The notes under the pieces were generated by a model. That model saw only the letters and a program-made list of their open reading frames with translations, was not told the origin of the DNA and searched no databases. This document shows positions 18,967 to 28,027 of a stretch of 64,000 bases of DNA, piece after piece (the first letter of the stretch is position 1; each line of letters begins with the position of its first letter). The stretch spans positions 310,001 to 374,000 of the forward strand of contig NZ_WHUT02000002.1 of NCBI RefSeq assembly GCF_009380135.2, in the 5' to 3' direction. Origin of the DNA: Fertoeibacter niger (lineage in GTDB: Bacteria > Pseudomonadota > Alphaproteobacteria > Rhodobacterales > Rhodobacteraceae). The position numbers were made by a program, and so were the translations under genes.

Positions 18967-20295
18967 TCAGACGTAATCCGACCGCGTCAGCCCATACTTG
19001 GCCATCTTTTCATTCAGCGTGCGGCGCGGCAGGCACAGCTCTTCCATCACGGCCACGATGCTGCCCTTGTGGCGGCGCATGGTGTTGTCGATCAGCATCC
19101 GCTCGAACGCCTCGACATAATCCTTCAGGGGTTTGCCCTCGGTGGTCAGCGCCGGGCCGGACGCCTCGTTGTCGGCCATCAGCAGGCTGGCGATCGACCC
19201 CGACCCCCGCCGGTTCTGCAACACCGCGCGTTCGGCGATGTTCACCAGCTGCCGCACATTGCCCGGCCAGGGCGCCTGCAACAGTTGCGCCGCCTCTTGC
19301 GCCGTCACCTGCGGCGCGTCGCAGCCGTATTCCTCGGCGAATTGTTCCGACAACCGGGTGAACAGCGTCAGAATATCCTCGCCCCGGGTGCGCAGCGGCG
19401 GCAACAGGATGGTCATCGCCCCCAGCCGATAGAACAGATCCGACCGCAGCGCATCTTCCAGCGTCTTGTCAGGCGTGTGTTCGTTGCAGATCGCGATGAT
19501 GCGGGTTTCGGGCGGCGTTCCCTGATCGTTTATCAGCGTCAGAAGCCGCGATTGCAGCGGGTGGCTCAGCGCCTCGATATCCTCCAGACACAAGGTGCCG
19601 CCCCGCGCCTCTTCCACCAGAGGGATCGCGCCCTCTTCCGACGGACCAAACAGCTTGGCCGCCAGTTGATCCTCTGACCAGGCCGCGCAGGAAATCGTCA
19701 CGAACTTGCGCCCGGCCCGCGCGCCCACCGCATGCAAGGCATGCGCCACCAGCGTCTTGCCGGTGCCGGTCTCACCGTCGATCAGAACGTGGCTGTCCGC
19801 CTGCCCCAGATCAAGGATATCCTCGCGCAGCCGTTCCATCACCGCCGATCCGCCGATCAGCTTTTTCATCAGCACCGTGCCATCGGAAAGTTCCCGCCGC
19901 AGCGCGCGGTTGTCCAGCGTCAGGCGGCGCACCTGGGTGGCCTTCTTGGCCAGTTCCGTCATCCGGTCGGGGTTGAACGGCTTTTCCAGAAAGTCATAGG
20001 CCCCCACGCGCATCGCCTCGACCGCCATCGGCACATCGCCATGCCCGGTGATCAGGATCACCGGCAGACCGGAATCAAGGCTCATCAGCCGCTTCAGAAA
20101 AGCCATGCCATCCATGCCCGGCATCTTGATGTCGCTGACCACCACGCCGGGAAACTCGGCCCCGATGCCCTTCAGCGCCTCTTCGGCCGATGCATAGGTT
20201 TCGGTGTCGAACCCCGACAGCGCCAGCCACTGGCTGATCGACTGCCGCATGTCCGCCTCGTCATCCACGATGGCGACTTTCATAGCACGGGCCAT
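18967..20295 (-). CDS. dctD: DctD-like response regulator lacking the GAFTGA motif
   Basis: 442 aa. Receiver domain (residues 5-120) with phospho-acceptor D55 in VVVSDIKMPG, AAA+ domain with Walker A GETGTGKT (174-181), GGTLCLEDI as Walker B, sensor region RSDLFYRLGAM, and a C-terminal Fis-type HTH (PRRTLNEKMAKYG). It is paired with dctB, so it probably controls C4-dicarboxylate transport. The loop that should carry GAFTGA, the sigma-54 contact, is replaced by FGPSEEGAIPLVEEA (about 216-230), as is known for R. capsulatus NtrC. It may therefore not work through sigma-54. GAGG 5 nt upstream supports the start at 20295. Confidence 0.9.
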   Translation of the reverse strand: MARAMKVAIVDDEADMRQSISQWLALSGFDTETYASAEEALKGIGAEFPGVVVSDIKMPGMDGMAFLKRLMSLDSGLPVILITGHGDVPMAVEAMRVGAYDFLEKPFNPDRMTELAKKATQVRRLTLDNRALRRELSDGTVLMKKLIGGSAVMERLREDILDLGQADSHVLIDGETGTGKTLVAHALHAVGARAGRKFVTISCAAWSEDQLAAKLFGPSEEGAIPLVEEARGGTLCLEDIEALSHPLQSRLLTLINDQGTPPETRIIAICNEHTPDKTLEDALRSDLFYRLGAMTILLPPLRTRGEDILTLFTRLSEQFAEEYGCDAPQVTAQEAAQLLQAPWPGNVRQLVNIAERAVLQNRRGSGSIASLLMADNEASGPALTTEGKPLKDYVEAFERMLIDNTMRRHKGSIVAVMEELCLPRRTLNEKMAKYGLTRSDYV

Positions 20296-20302
20296 TCATA
20301 CC

Positions 20303-22069
20303 TCATTCGGCTGCTTCTACCTCTTTGCCCAATATGGGCAGCTGCACCTCGAATACAGCCCCCCCGCCTTCGGCATTGCGTGCGGTCAACCGGCCGCCAA
20401 GATCCTTCACGATGCCCCACGAGATGGCCAGGCCCAGCCCCACCCCCTCGCCCGGCTTTTTCGTCGTATAGAACGGCTCGAACAGGTGATCGAGATCGAC
20501 AATTCCGTGGCCGTTGTCGCGCACCCCCAGCATCGCCGTGTCGCCCAGCGACAAAAGGATGTCGATCTGGGGCGTCGCCACATCCTTGGTCGCATCCAGC
20601 GCATTGCGCAACAGGTTGATGATCACCTGCTCCAGCCGCAGCCGGTCGGCCATCACCATCACCGGTGCGCGCGGCAGGGTGCGGGTGATGCGCACCACCC
20701 GCTGTTTCAACTGCGGCTCCATCATCGACAGCGCCGATGACACGCACAGCCGCACATCCACCGGCTCGAACGCCTCGCCACCCTTGCGAGCATAGGATTT
20801 CAACTGCCGGGTGATCGCCGTCATCCGCTCGATCAGATCGTCGATCCGCTGGAAACTCGACAGCGCCTCGTCCTGCCGCCGGCGCTGGATCAGCAGCCGC
20901 GCGCCCGCCAGATAGGTCTTCATCGCGGCCAGAGGCTGATTGAGCTCATGGCTGACAGCCGCCGACATCTCGCCCAAAGCGGCCAGTTTCGACGATTGCG
21001 CCAGCGTCAGCTCGGCCACTTCCAGATCCTTCTGCACCTTCTTGCGTTCGGCAATCTCTCGCTGCAAACGCGCGTTCAGCAGGCGAAGTTCCGCAGATTC
21101 GCGCTGAAACGACACGCTCTGCGACCAGGCCCGCCGCGACAGCAGGTAAAAGGTCATCGCCAGCAGGATGGCAAAGCCCATGATCTCCAGCGCCAGAATG
21201 CCGTTCACCCGGTCGCGCACGGAATCGTAGGCGGTAAAGGTCACGATGCGCCAGCCGCGGAACGGCACACGCGCATCGGTGCGCATCACCGCCTCGCCGC
21301 GCAGATAGGCGTCGGGCGGGTTCTGCGCCCAGTCTGCCGTCACCCGCAAGGCGCGCGAAATGGCCGAAGGCGGGTCGCGGAGGGTCAACGCCTCGTCCAG
21401 CGGCAGGCCCCGCCAGCGCGGCTCGGTCGCCAGAATAACCGTGCCCTCGCTGTTCGTGACCAGCACCGCGTCCTGCAACCCCGCCCAGGCGCGTTCGTAT
21501 TTCATCAGATCCACCGCCACCACGATCACGCCGATGGTCTTGTTGTCCTGCGACACAGCGCGCGAATAGGTGAAATCATAGCCACCCGCCTCGCGCCGGG
21601 CCGCCGTGAACACGGTATCCTTCACCCGCTGCGCATCGACGAAAAACGCATCCGCCCGGTGGTTGGTGCCCAGAAGGTTGCGGTTCGTCGCCCCCACCGT
21701 GCGCCCGTCACGGTCCAAGAGCAGGATCGAGGCCGCGCCGATCTCGGCCTGAAACGAGATCAGCCGCGCCGAGGTGGCTGAAAAATCGCCCGTCATCAGC
21801 GCTTCGATCAGCGCGGGGTCACGCGCCAGCAACAAGGGCACCACGGATGTGCGCTGCAATTCGGTCAACAGGTTGCCGGAATACAGCGCCAGCCGCACTT
21901 CGGAACGGTTGCGCGTGGTCTCGGTGAACCGCTCGCTCATCCAGCGGTTCGTGACCAGCACGACGACCACCGCCAGCAGCACCAAAGCCACAACCACCAG
22001 CTTCAGCCGCCAGGTGATGCCCGGCGCCGCGGAAGTGTCATCGGGGGAAGGCGCGCTGTCCTGCATCAA
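20303..22069 (-). CDS. dctB: C4-dicarboxylate sensor histidine kinase DctB
   Basis: 588 aa membrane kinase. TM1 is near residues 25-45 (LVVVALVLLAVVVVLVTN), followed by a periplasmic dCache-like sensor with LLDRDGRTVGATNR and GYDFTYSRAVSQD. TM2 lies near 290-310, then a coiled-coil linker, the HisKA box AAVSHELNQPLAAMKTYL and an HATPase domain (N-box NLLRNALDATKD, RDNGHGI, FEPFYTTKKPGEGVGLGL). It is 7 bp upstream of dctD in the same operon. It senses dicarboxylates such as succinate and phosphorylates DctD (family knowledge). The dctP/Q/M transporter genes are not in the window. Confidence 0.92.
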   Translation of the reverse strand: MMQDSAPSPDDTSAAPGITWRLKLVVVALVLLAVVVVLVTNRWMSERFTETTRNRSEVRLALYSGNLLTELQRTSVVPLLLARDPALIEALMTGDFSATSARLISFQAEIGAASILLLDRDGRTVGATNRNLLGTNHRADAFFVDAQRVKDTVFTAARREAGGYDFTYSRAVSQDNKTIGVIVVAVDLMKYERAWAGLQDAVLVTNSEGTVILATEPRWRGLPLDEALTLRDPPSAISRALRVTADWAQNPPDAYLRGEAVMRTDARVPFRGWRIVTFTAYDSVRDRVNGILALEIMGFAILLAMTFYLLSRRAWSQSVSFQRESAELRLLNARLQREIAERKKVQKDLEVAELTLAQSSKLAALGEMSAAVSHELNQPLAAMKTYLAGARLLIQRRRQDEALSSFQRIDDLIERMTAITRQLKSYARKGGEAFEPVDVRLCVSSALSMMEPQLKQRVVRITRTLPRAPVMVMADRLRLEQVIINLLRNALDATKDVATPQIDILLSLGDTAMLGVRDNGHGIVDLDHLFEPFYTTKKPGEGVGLGLAISWGIVKDLGGRLTARNAEGGGAVFEVQLPILGKEVEAAE

Positions 22070-22112
22070 AACAGATTACGCCCCGCGCCGCGCCACCTCA
22101 AGCGGGCCCGGT

Positions 22113-22781
22113 TCACGCAAGCGCCATCTTGCCCAGCAGGCTGTGAAACAGGCCCAGCCCGTCGCTGCCGCCCAGATGCGGGTCGATCACCCGCTCGGGA
22201 TGCGGCATCAGCCCCAGCACGCGGCGGTTTTCCGACAGCACTCCGGCAATATCCGCCGCAGCGCCGTTGGGGTTGTCGACATAGGTGAATGCCACCCGGT
22301 CGTCACCCTGCACGCGCGCCAGCGTTTCGGCATCCAGCGTGTAATTGCCATCGTGATGCGCCACGGGAAACCGCACCAGCGCCCCCCGGCCCCAGCCTTC
22401 GGTAAAGGCGCTGTCCTGCGTCTCCACCCGCAGTTCGACCATCTTGCAGATGAATTTCAGCCCGGCATTGCGCATCAGCGCGCCAGGCAGCAGCCCCGTC
22501 TCGGTCAGCACCTGAAAGCCGTTGCAGATCCCCAGCACGAAACCGCCGCGCTGCGCATGATCCACCACCGCCGCAGCAATCGGCGAACGTGCCGCGATGG
22601 CCCCGCAGCGCAGATAATCGCCAAAGGAAAATCCGCCCGGCAGCCCCACCACATCGACACCCGGCGGCAACGCCGTGTCCTTGTGCCAGACCTTCACCAC
22701 ATCGGCCCCGGCGGCGGCAAAGGCCACGGCCAGATCACGGTCGCAGTTCGACCCGGGAAAGGTGATGACGGCGGCTTTCAT
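22113..22781 (-). CDS. purQ: Phosphoribosylformylglycinamidine synthase subunit PurQ
   Basis: Class I glutaminase subunit of FGAM synthase, 222 aa. It supplies ammonia from glutamine for de novo purine synthesis together with PurS and PurL. The catalytic cysteine is in GICNGFQVL (about residue 85) and the His/Glu pair in MPHPERV near the C-terminus; the N-terminus [14 protein letters not shown] is canonical. It follows purS after an unusually long 210-bp gap containing AT-rich hairpins. purL is not in the window. Confidence 0.96.
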   Translation of the reverse strand: MKAAVITFPGSNCDRDLAVAFAAAGADVVKVWHKDTALPPGVDVVGLPGGFSFGDYLRCGAIAARSPIAAAVVDHAQRGGFVLGICNGFQVLTETGLLPGALMRNAGLKFICKMVELRVETQDSAFTEGWGRGALVRFPVAHHDGNYTLDAETLARVQGDDRVAFTYVDNPNGAAADIAGVLSENRRVLGLMPHPERVIDPHLGGSDGLGLFHSLLGKMALA

Positions 22782-22851
22782 GGACAGGCTCCGGTGCTTT
22801 GGCGGGGTGAAGATCGCTTAACGCAAAGGGCAGACGCCTTCCAGCCCCCGC

Positions 22852-22985
22852 CCATTCTTACTGGCTCAAATATCCACGGCGCAACGCCTGGCATCGGCGC
22901 CACGACGGGCAAGCTGCCGCTCAAAAAATCTTTGAAGATTTTTTCAAGATTTTTCCTTAAAAATCTTGGGCCCGGCGCCGCGGCG
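22852..22985. repeat. AT-rich double hairpin and GGATATTT element between purS and purQ
   Basis: Two perfect hairpins stand side by side: AAAAAATCTT-TG-AAGATTTTTT (22923-22944) and CAAGATTTTT-CCTT-AAAAATCTTG (22945-22968), in a GC-rich background. At 22858-22880 the minus strand reads GTGGATATTTGAGCCAG, a motif that recurs elsewhere in the window. This looks like an inserted intergenic element splitting the purS-purQ pair. It could attenuate purQ or set a processing site. Confidence 0.6.
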
Positions 22986-22991
22986 CGGGCT

Positions 22992-23231
22992 TCAGGCGAT
23001 CGCGACGGTGTATTTCTCGATCACGGTATTGGCCAGCAGCTTGTCGCACATCGCGCGCACTTCGGCCTCGGCCTCTGCGCGGTCGGTCGCCGCCAGATCC
23101 AGCTCGATCACCTTGCCCTGCCGCACCGCCTGCACCCCCGCAAAGCCCAACGTGCCAAGCGCATGGCGCACCGCATCGCCCTGCGGGTCAAGAACGCCGT
23201 CTTTCAGCATGACATGGACGATTGCTTTCAT
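22992..23231 (-). CDS. purS: Phosphoribosylformylglycinamidine synthase subunit PurS
   Basis: 79 aa small subunit that bridges PurQ and PurL in the three-part FGAM synthase. It is recognised from the motif set KAIVHVMLKDGVLDPQGDAV, GV.AVRQGK and the C-terminal KLLANTVIEKY; length is normal. It begins 11 bp after the purC stop, in the same operon. Confidence 0.95.
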   Translation of the reverse strand: MKAIVHVMLKDGVLDPQGDAVRHALGTLGFAGVQAVRQGKVIELDLAATDRAEAEAEVRAMCDKLLANTVIEKYTVAIA

Positions 23232-23242
23232 GGCAGGGCCTT

Positions 23243-24004
23243 TCAGTTGATCAGCGTCGGTTTGGTCGTATGCGTCACATTCGAGGGCAGAACGCCCAGG
23301 CGCCGCGCCAGTTCGGTATAGACATCGGCCAGGGGCCCGGGCTCGCGCACCATACCTTCGCGGTCGGGGGCCTCAAGGCCCCGCGTGTCCCACAGCCGGC
23401 ACGAATCCGGGCTGATCTCGTCGGCCACGATCAGGCGCATGAAATCGCCCTCCCAGATCCGGCCCACCTCGATGCGGAAATCGGCCAGCCGGATGCCCAC
23501 GCCCATCATCACGCCGGAAAGGAAATCATTCACCCGCAGCGCCAGCGCCACCATGTCATCCAGATCCTGCTGGCTGGCCCAGCCAAAGGCGATGATATGC
23601 TCTTCGGCCACCATCGGATTGCCCAGCTTTTCATCCTTGAAGTAATATTCCACGATCGGGCGCGGCAGCGCCGTGCCTTCGGGAATGCCCAGCCGCGCGG
23701 TGATCTCGCCTGCGGCGAAATTGCGCACCACCACCTCCAGCGGCACGATTTCGGCCATGCGCACCAGTTGCTCGCGCATGTTCAGGCGGCGGATGAAATG
23801 GGTGGGCACCCCGATGGAATTCAGGCCGGTCATGAAAAATTCGGACAGCCGGTTGTTCAGCACGCCCTTGCCTTCGACGGCGGCCTGCGGCGGGGTGGCC
23901 GCGGCACTGCCGTCATCCTTGAAATACTGGATCAGCGTGCCCGGTTCGGGGCCTTCGTAGAGGATCTTGGCCTTGCCTTCATAGACCTTCTTGCGACGTG
24001 CCAT
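23243..24004 (-). CDS. purC: Phosphoribosylaminoimidazole-succinocarboxamide synthase
   Basis: 253 aa SAICAR synthetase joining aspartate to CAIR in purine synthesis. The N-terminus KVYEGKAKILYEGPEP, the SAICAR signature LPLEVVVRNFAAGEI and the C-terminal D.FRIEVGRIWEGDF segment are clear. An in-frame extension to 24544 overlaps the opposite-strand zeta gene and is spurious. An imperfect hairpin (24025-24053, GAAACGGGG arms) lies in its 5' leader. Confidence 0.96.
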   Translation of the reverse strand: MARRKKVYEGKAKILYEGPEPGTLIQYFKDDGSAAATPPQAAVEGKGVLNNRLSEFFMTGLNSIGVPTHFIRRLNMREQLVRMAEIVPLEVVVRNFAAGEITARLGIPEGTALPRPIVEYYFKDEKLGNPMVAEEHIIAFGWASQQDLDDMVALALRVNDFLSGVMMGVGIRLADFRIEVGRIWEGDFMRLIVADEISPDSCRLWDTRGLEAPDREGMVREPGPLADVYTELARRLGVLPSNVTHTTKPTLIN

Positions 24005-24212
24005 GAACTCTCCGATCACACGACGAAACGGGGCGGCCAGCGCCCCCCGTTTCCTTACCGTCGCGCTATATGCCAAGCCGGGGCCTGTCGCAAGGCGCGC
24101 GATGCGCATGGCCGCCTTGCTCGGGGGCAGCAATCGGCCCGCCGCCCCCTTGCGGCACGGATTGCGGCAGGGCATATGAATGGCCAGAGGAACCACAGCC
24201 AAGGGCCCCGCC

Positions 24213-24527
24213 ATGAACAGCTTTGACGACCGCGAACGCGCCTTCGAGTCGAAATTCGCGCATGACGCCGACATGCAGTTCCGCGCCGAGGCGCGGCGCA
24301 ACAAATTGGTCGGCCTCTGGGCGGCGGACCTGCTGGGCAAGGCGGGCGATGACGCCGCCGAATATGCCATGACCGTGGTGCAGGCCGATTTCGAAGAGGC
24401 GGGCATCGAGGATGTGGTGCGCAAGGTCGCGGGCGATCTGGGTGCCCTGTCCTCGCCCGAGGCGGTGCGCGCCAAGATGGCGGAACTGCTGCCCGTCGCC
24501 AAGGCGCAGCTGATGGACGAGGTCTGA
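24213..24527 (+). CDS. F1-ATPase inhibitor subunit zeta (DUF1476)
   Basis: 104 aa, the exact size of the alphaproteobacterial zeta subunit, which binds F1-ATPase and blocks hydrolytic rotation. The N-terminal inhibitory segment (SFDDRERAFESKFAHDAD, residues 2-19) and the helical DUF1476 body (RAEARRNKLVGLWAADLLG) are visible. Start 24213 rather than 24180, because family members begin MNSFDDRE. It is divergent from purC and followed by an intrinsic terminator. Confidence 0.93.
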   Translation: MNSFDDRERAFESKFAHDADMQFRAEARRNKLVGLWAADLLGKAGDDAAEYAMTVVQADFEEAGIEDVVRKVAGDLGALSSPEAVRAKMAELLPVAKAQLMDEV

Positions 24528-24553
24528 CCCAACCCCGCCACCACATGATGCAG

Positions 24554-24575
24554 GGCCGCCTTCGGGCGGCCTTTT
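24554..24575 (+). terminator. Rho-independent terminator after the zeta gene
   Basis: GGCCGCC-TTCG-GGCGGCC (24554-24571), a UUCG tetraloop stem, followed by TTTT. Located 27 bp after the stop. Confidence 0.85.
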
Positions 24576-24633
24576 GTCTGGCAACCCCGGCCGCCGGAAA
24601 AAGAACGCGCCGCGATCCGTCCGTTCTTTCAAG

Positions 24634-24647
24634 ATCATCATGAAGAT
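24634..24647. promoter_or_regulatory. Near-palindromic AT-rich site upstream of the homocysteine methyltransferase gene
   Basis: ATCATCATGAAGAT matches its own reverse complement at 12 of 14 positions around CATG and is part of an AT-rich patch (24629-24657). It lies about 115 bp upstream of the start, a position suited to an operator or promoter. The binding factor is unknown; SahR-type regulation of methionine genes is only a guess. Confidence 0.3.
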
Positions 24648-24761
24648 TATGAATTTGCCTCTGCTTGCCACCCATGGCACAGGGGTTGATCAGCCGTGCG
24701 GCCTGCCGCGCGGCCCCCGTTCCCTGCCGCTTCCCCTGTCCTTTGCTGCTTGAGGTTTGCC

Positions 24762-25772
24762 ATGTCCGACGCCCTGACCCGCCTGCTGTCCACCCGCGAC
24801 TGGCTGATGGCCGATGGCGCCACTGGCACCAACCTGTTCAACATGGGTCTGTCGTCGGGCGACGCGCCGGAAATGTGGAACATCGAACAGCCGGACAATA
24901 TCCGCAAACTCTACAAGGGCGCGGTGGATGCGGGGTCCGACATTTTTCTGACCAACACCTTCGGCGGCAATGCCAGCCGGTTGAAGCTGCACAACGCCCA
25001 GTCGCAGGTGCATGAGCTGAACCGCGTGGGTGCGGCGCTGGGTCGCGAGATTGCCGATGCCTCGGGGCGCGATGTGATCGTGGCGGGGTCTGTCGGCCCC
25101 ACCGGCGACATTTTCGTGCCGATGGGCACGCTGACCCATGAACTTGCCGTGGAAATGTTCCACGAACAGGCCGAGGGGCTGAAAGCGGGCGGCGCCGATG
25201 TGCTGTGGGTCGAAACCATCTCTGCCCCCGAGGAATACAAGGCCGCCGCCGAGGCCGCGCGTCTGGCCGGCATGCCCTGGTGCGGCACGATGAGCTTTGA
25301 CACCGCAGGCCGCACGATGATGGGCGTGACTTCGGCGGCCATGGTGGACATGGTGGAAAAGCTGCCGAACCCGCCGCTGGGCTTTGGTGCCAACTGCGGC
25401 GTGGGCGCGTCCGACCTGTTGCGCACCGTGCTGGGCTTTGTGGCACAGGGCACCGAGCGCCCGATCATCGCCAAGGGCAATGCGGGGATCCCGAAATACC
25501 ACGACGGTCACATCCACTATGACGGCACGCCCGAACTGATGGCAGAATATGCCGTGCTGGCGCGGGATGCCGGTGTGCGCATCATCGGCGGCTGCTGCGG
25601 CACCATGCCCGAACACCTGCGCGCCATGCGCAACGCGCTGGAAAACCGCGCCCCCGGTCCCCGCCCCTCGCTGGAGGTGATCACGGCGGCGCTGGGCGGC
25701 TTTTCCTCGGCGTCCGATGGCACGGGGGATGACGCCAATGCACCGCGCCGCGAACGCCGCCGGGGCCGCTGA
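24762..25772 (+). CDS. bmt: Homocysteine S-methyltransferase domain protein (annotated as betaine-homocysteine methyltransferase)
   Basis: 336 aa zinc-dependent homocysteine methyltransferase. Zn-binding cysteines are visible in FGANCGVGASDLL (about residue 211) and GGCCGTMPEHL (about 277-287); the N-terminus WLMADGATGTNLF is typical. Proteins of this type are usually called Bmt, but in related marine Rhodobacteraceae the homologue is thought to be the homocysteine-binding part of a split MetH. The corrinoid protein gene 1.4 kb away fits that. A longer in-frame start at 24696 lacks support. The C-terminus is a basic tail. Confidence 0.85.
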   Translation: MSDALTRLLSTRDWLMADGATGTNLFNMGLSSGDAPEMWNIEQPDNIRKLYKGAVDAGSDIFLTNTFGGNASRLKLHNAQSQVHELNRVGAALGREIADASGRDVIVAGSVGPTGDIFVPMGTLTHELAVEMFHEQAEGLKAGGADVLWVETISAPEEYKAAAEAARLAGMPWCGTMSFDTAGRTMMGVTSAAMVDMVEKLPNPPLGFGANCGVGASDLLRTVLGFVAQGTERPIIAKGNAGIPKYHDGHIHYDGTPELMAEYAVLARDAGVRIIGGCCGTMPEHLRAMRNALENRAPGPRPSLEVITAALGGFSSASDGTGDDANAPRRERRRGR

Positions 25773-25795
25773 TCACGGGGGCAAGCTGCCGGCCG

Positions 25796-25860
25796 CCGGG
25801 GCGGGGGCTGTCTGCCCCCGCCCCGGACCCCACCCCCGAGGATATTTCCGTCTGGGAAGC
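25796..25860. repeat. GC hairpin plus GGATATTT element
   Basis: A 13-bp perfect stem (25796-25808 with 25814-25826, loop TGTCT) is followed by CCCCCGAGGATATTTCCG and TCTGGGAAG. The same order of hairpin then GGATATTT is found at 49075-49125 and, inverted, at 58515-58560. It separates the convergent methyltransferase and radical SAM genes and can act as a terminator. Confidence 0.6.
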
Positions 25861-25887
25861 ACGGCAAAGCCGGGGGGCGGGCCGATG

Positions 25888-27000
25888 TCAGAACAACGTC
25901 ATCTGATCGCCCGGCTGTGGCGGCGGGCGGAACAGGTCGCAGCGCAGCGGCGGTTGCGGCACGCTCAGCCCCAGCCGCGCCACCGCCAGCCTGAACCGCT
26001 GGTCGATCAGCGCGGCCCATATCCCCTCGCCCCGCATCCGTTTGCCCCAGGCGGGGTCATAGTCGCGCCCGCCATGCACCTCGCGCACCCGGGCCATGAT
26101 CTTGGCGGCCCGGTCGGGAAAGCGCGCCTCGACCCAGTCGCGGAACAGGCCCGCCACCTCAAGCGGCAGGCGCAGCATGATCCAGCTGGCGGCCGTGGCC
26201 CCGGCGTCGCGGGCGGCGGCAAGGATGTGATCCAGCTCGGGGTCGGTCAGCCCGGGCACCACGGGCGATACCATCACCCGCACCGGAACGCCCGCTGCGG
26301 CCAGCCTGCGGATGGTTTCCAGCCGCCGGGCGGGCGGGGGGCAGCGCGGCTCCATCGCGCGGGAAATCGCGGGGTCCAGCGTGGTGACGGACAGGCCCAC
26401 CCGCGCCAGCCCCTCGGCCGCCATGGGGGCCAGAATGTCGATGTCACGCTCCACCAGCGCGCCCTTGGTCACGATGGCGACCGGGTGGTTGAAATCGCGC
26501 AGCACCTCCAGCACCTCGCGCATCACGCGGTATTCGGCCTCGATCGGTTGATAGGGGTCGGTGTTGGTGCCCAAAGCCACCACCTGCGGCACATAGCGTC
26601 TGGCCCGCAGTTCTGCCGCCAGCACTGCGCCGATGCCGGGCCGCGCGATCAGCTTCGTCTCGAAATCCAGCCCCGGCGACAGGTTGAGATAGGCATGCGA
26701 GGGCCGGGCAAAGCAATAGATGCAGCCGTGTTCGCATCCCCGGTAGGGGTTGATCGATCGGTCGAACGGCAGATCGGGCGAGCGGTTGTAGGAAAGCGCG
26801 GAGCGTGGCCGTTCCAGCCGCACTTCGGTGGCCACCAGCCTGTCATCATGCGGAATGTCCCAGCCATCGTGATGCGCCACCCGCGCCGTGCCGTCATACC
26901 GGCCCGTGGCATTGCCCAACGCCCCGCGCGCCCTTGCGCGCTGGCCGGGCATCAGCGTGTCATCCCTGGGGTCGGGCGTGGGGTCGGGTGGCGTTTCCAT
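25888..27000 (-). CDS. PA0069-family radical SAM protein
   Basis: 370 aa radical SAM enzyme. The [4Fe-4S] cysteines are in YRGCEHGCIYCFARPSH, giving the CxxxCxxC motif (about residue 93-100), and the early DNRSINPYRGC-like context is typical of this SplB-like group. The substrate is unknown. It lies between the methyltransferase and corrinoid protein genes but on the opposite strand, so it is probably not in their operon. Confidence 0.85.
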   Translation of the reverse strand: METPPDPTPDPRDDTLMPGQRARARGALGNATGRYDGTARVAHHDGWDIPHDDRLVATEVRLERPRSALSYNRSPDLPFDRSINPYRGCEHGCIYCFARPSHAYLNLSPGLDFETKLIARPGIGAVLAAELRARRYVPQVVALGTNTDPYQPIEAEYRVMREVLEVLRDFNHPVAIVTKGALVERDIDILAPMAAEGLARVGLSVTTLDPAISRAMEPRCPPPARRLETIRRLAAAGVPVRVMVSPVVPGLTDPELDHILAAARDAGATAASWIMLRLPLEVAGLFRDWVEARFPDRAAKIMARVREVHGGRDYDPAWGKRMRGEGIWAALIDQRFRLAVARLGLSVPQPPLRCDLFRPPPQPGDQMTLF

Positions 27001-27154
27001 GTGACCAATCTAGAACACATGCGGAACATTCGCCAGCGCAAAGCCCCCGCCCCCGGGCCCCTGTCGGCTTTCACCGCGCTTGTGTCGCAATCAAAACAGT
27101 GTGGCCCGGGCTTTGGCCGCATTCCATCCACATATCCAGCGGCAGGAGGCCAGC

Positions 27155-27853
27155 ATGGCTGACGATGACGAGATCATCCTTTCCGAACTTTCCGACGACG
27201 AGCTTGTGCTGCAAATGCACGACGATCTCTATGACGGGATGAAGGAGGAGATCGAGGAAGGCGTGAACATCCTGATCGCCCGGGGATGGACGCCTTATGA
27301 CGTGCTGACCAAGGCGCTGGTAGCGGGCATGACCATCGTGGGCGCCGATTTCCGCGACGGCATCCTGTTCGTGCCCGAGGTGCTGCTGGCCGCCAATGCG
27401 ATGAAGGCCGGGATGTTCATCCTGAAACCGCTGCTGGTGGAAACCGGTGCGCCCCGCATGGGCAAGATGGTGATCGGCACGGTGAAGGGCGACATCCACG
27501 ACATCGGCAAGAATCTGGTGGCGATGATGATGGAAGGGGCCGGGTTCGAGGTGCTGGACTTGGGGATCAACAACTCGGTCGAGAAATACCTTGAGGCGCT
27601 GGAGCGGGAACGCCCCGACATCCTGGGCATGTCGGCCCTGCTGACCACGACGATGCCCTATATGAAGGTCGTGATCGACACGATGAAGGAAAAGGGCATG
27701 CGCGAGGATTACATCGTGCTGGTTGGCGGCGCGCCGCTGAACGAGGAATTCGGCCGCGCCATCGGGGCCGATGCCTATTGCCGCGACGCCGCTGTGGCGG
27801 TGGAAACCGCCAAGATGTATGTGGCGCGCAAGCACAACCAGCTGAGCGCCTGA
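27155..27853 (+). CDS. Cobalamin-binding corrinoid protein (MtbC/MetH-like B12 domain)
   Basis: 232 aa. An N-terminal four-helix cap (residues about 10-100) with VPEVLLAANAMKAGM is followed by a B12-binding Rossmann fold with the base-off/His-on motif DIHDIGKNL (about 115-123) and a VGGAPLNEEF loop near 192. It carries a methyl-cobamide between two methyltransferases. With the adjacent homocysteine methyltransferase it may be the cobalamin module of a split methionine synthase; dimethylamine-type methyltransfer is the alternative. AGGAGG 7-12 nt before ATG 27155 fixes the start. Confidence 0.9.
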   Translation: MADDDEIILSELSDDELVLQMHDDLYDGMKEEIEEGVNILIARGWTPYDVLTKALVAGMTIVGADFRDGILFVPEVLLAANAMKAGMFILKPLLVETGAPRMGKMVIGTVKGDIHDIGKNLVAMMMEGAGFEVLDLGINNSVEKYLEALERERPDILGMSALLTTTMPYMKVVIDTMKEKGMREDYIVLVGGAPLNEEFGRAIGADAYCRDAAVAVETAKMYVARKHNQLSA

Positions 27854-27874
27854 CGCTTTCGGTGGATGACCCGC

Positions 27875-27904
27875 AAAGGCCCCGGTTCAGCGCCGGGGCC
27901 TTTT
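27875..27904 (+). terminator. Rho-independent terminator after the corrinoid protein gene
   Basis: Perfect 11-bp stem AAAGGCCCCGG/CCGGGGCCTTT with a 7-nt loop, ending in TTTT, 21 bp after the stop. Confidence 0.88.
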
Positions 27905-28027
27905 GCCTGTCTCCGGCCTTGATCGGGCGCTGCCGATACTGCGCGCCCCCTTGGCAAAGCGACAGCAAGTAAGCATCTTTTGTGCATGCCCCGTGCATCC
28001 GCCGTGCATCACCCGAAAAGGCCCGCC

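Noticed and set aside
24025-24053. Attenuator hairpin in the purC leader
   Set aside because: Arms GAAACGGGGCG and CGCCCCCCGTTTC pair only with a two-base bulge and no T-run follows; kept only as a remark under purC.
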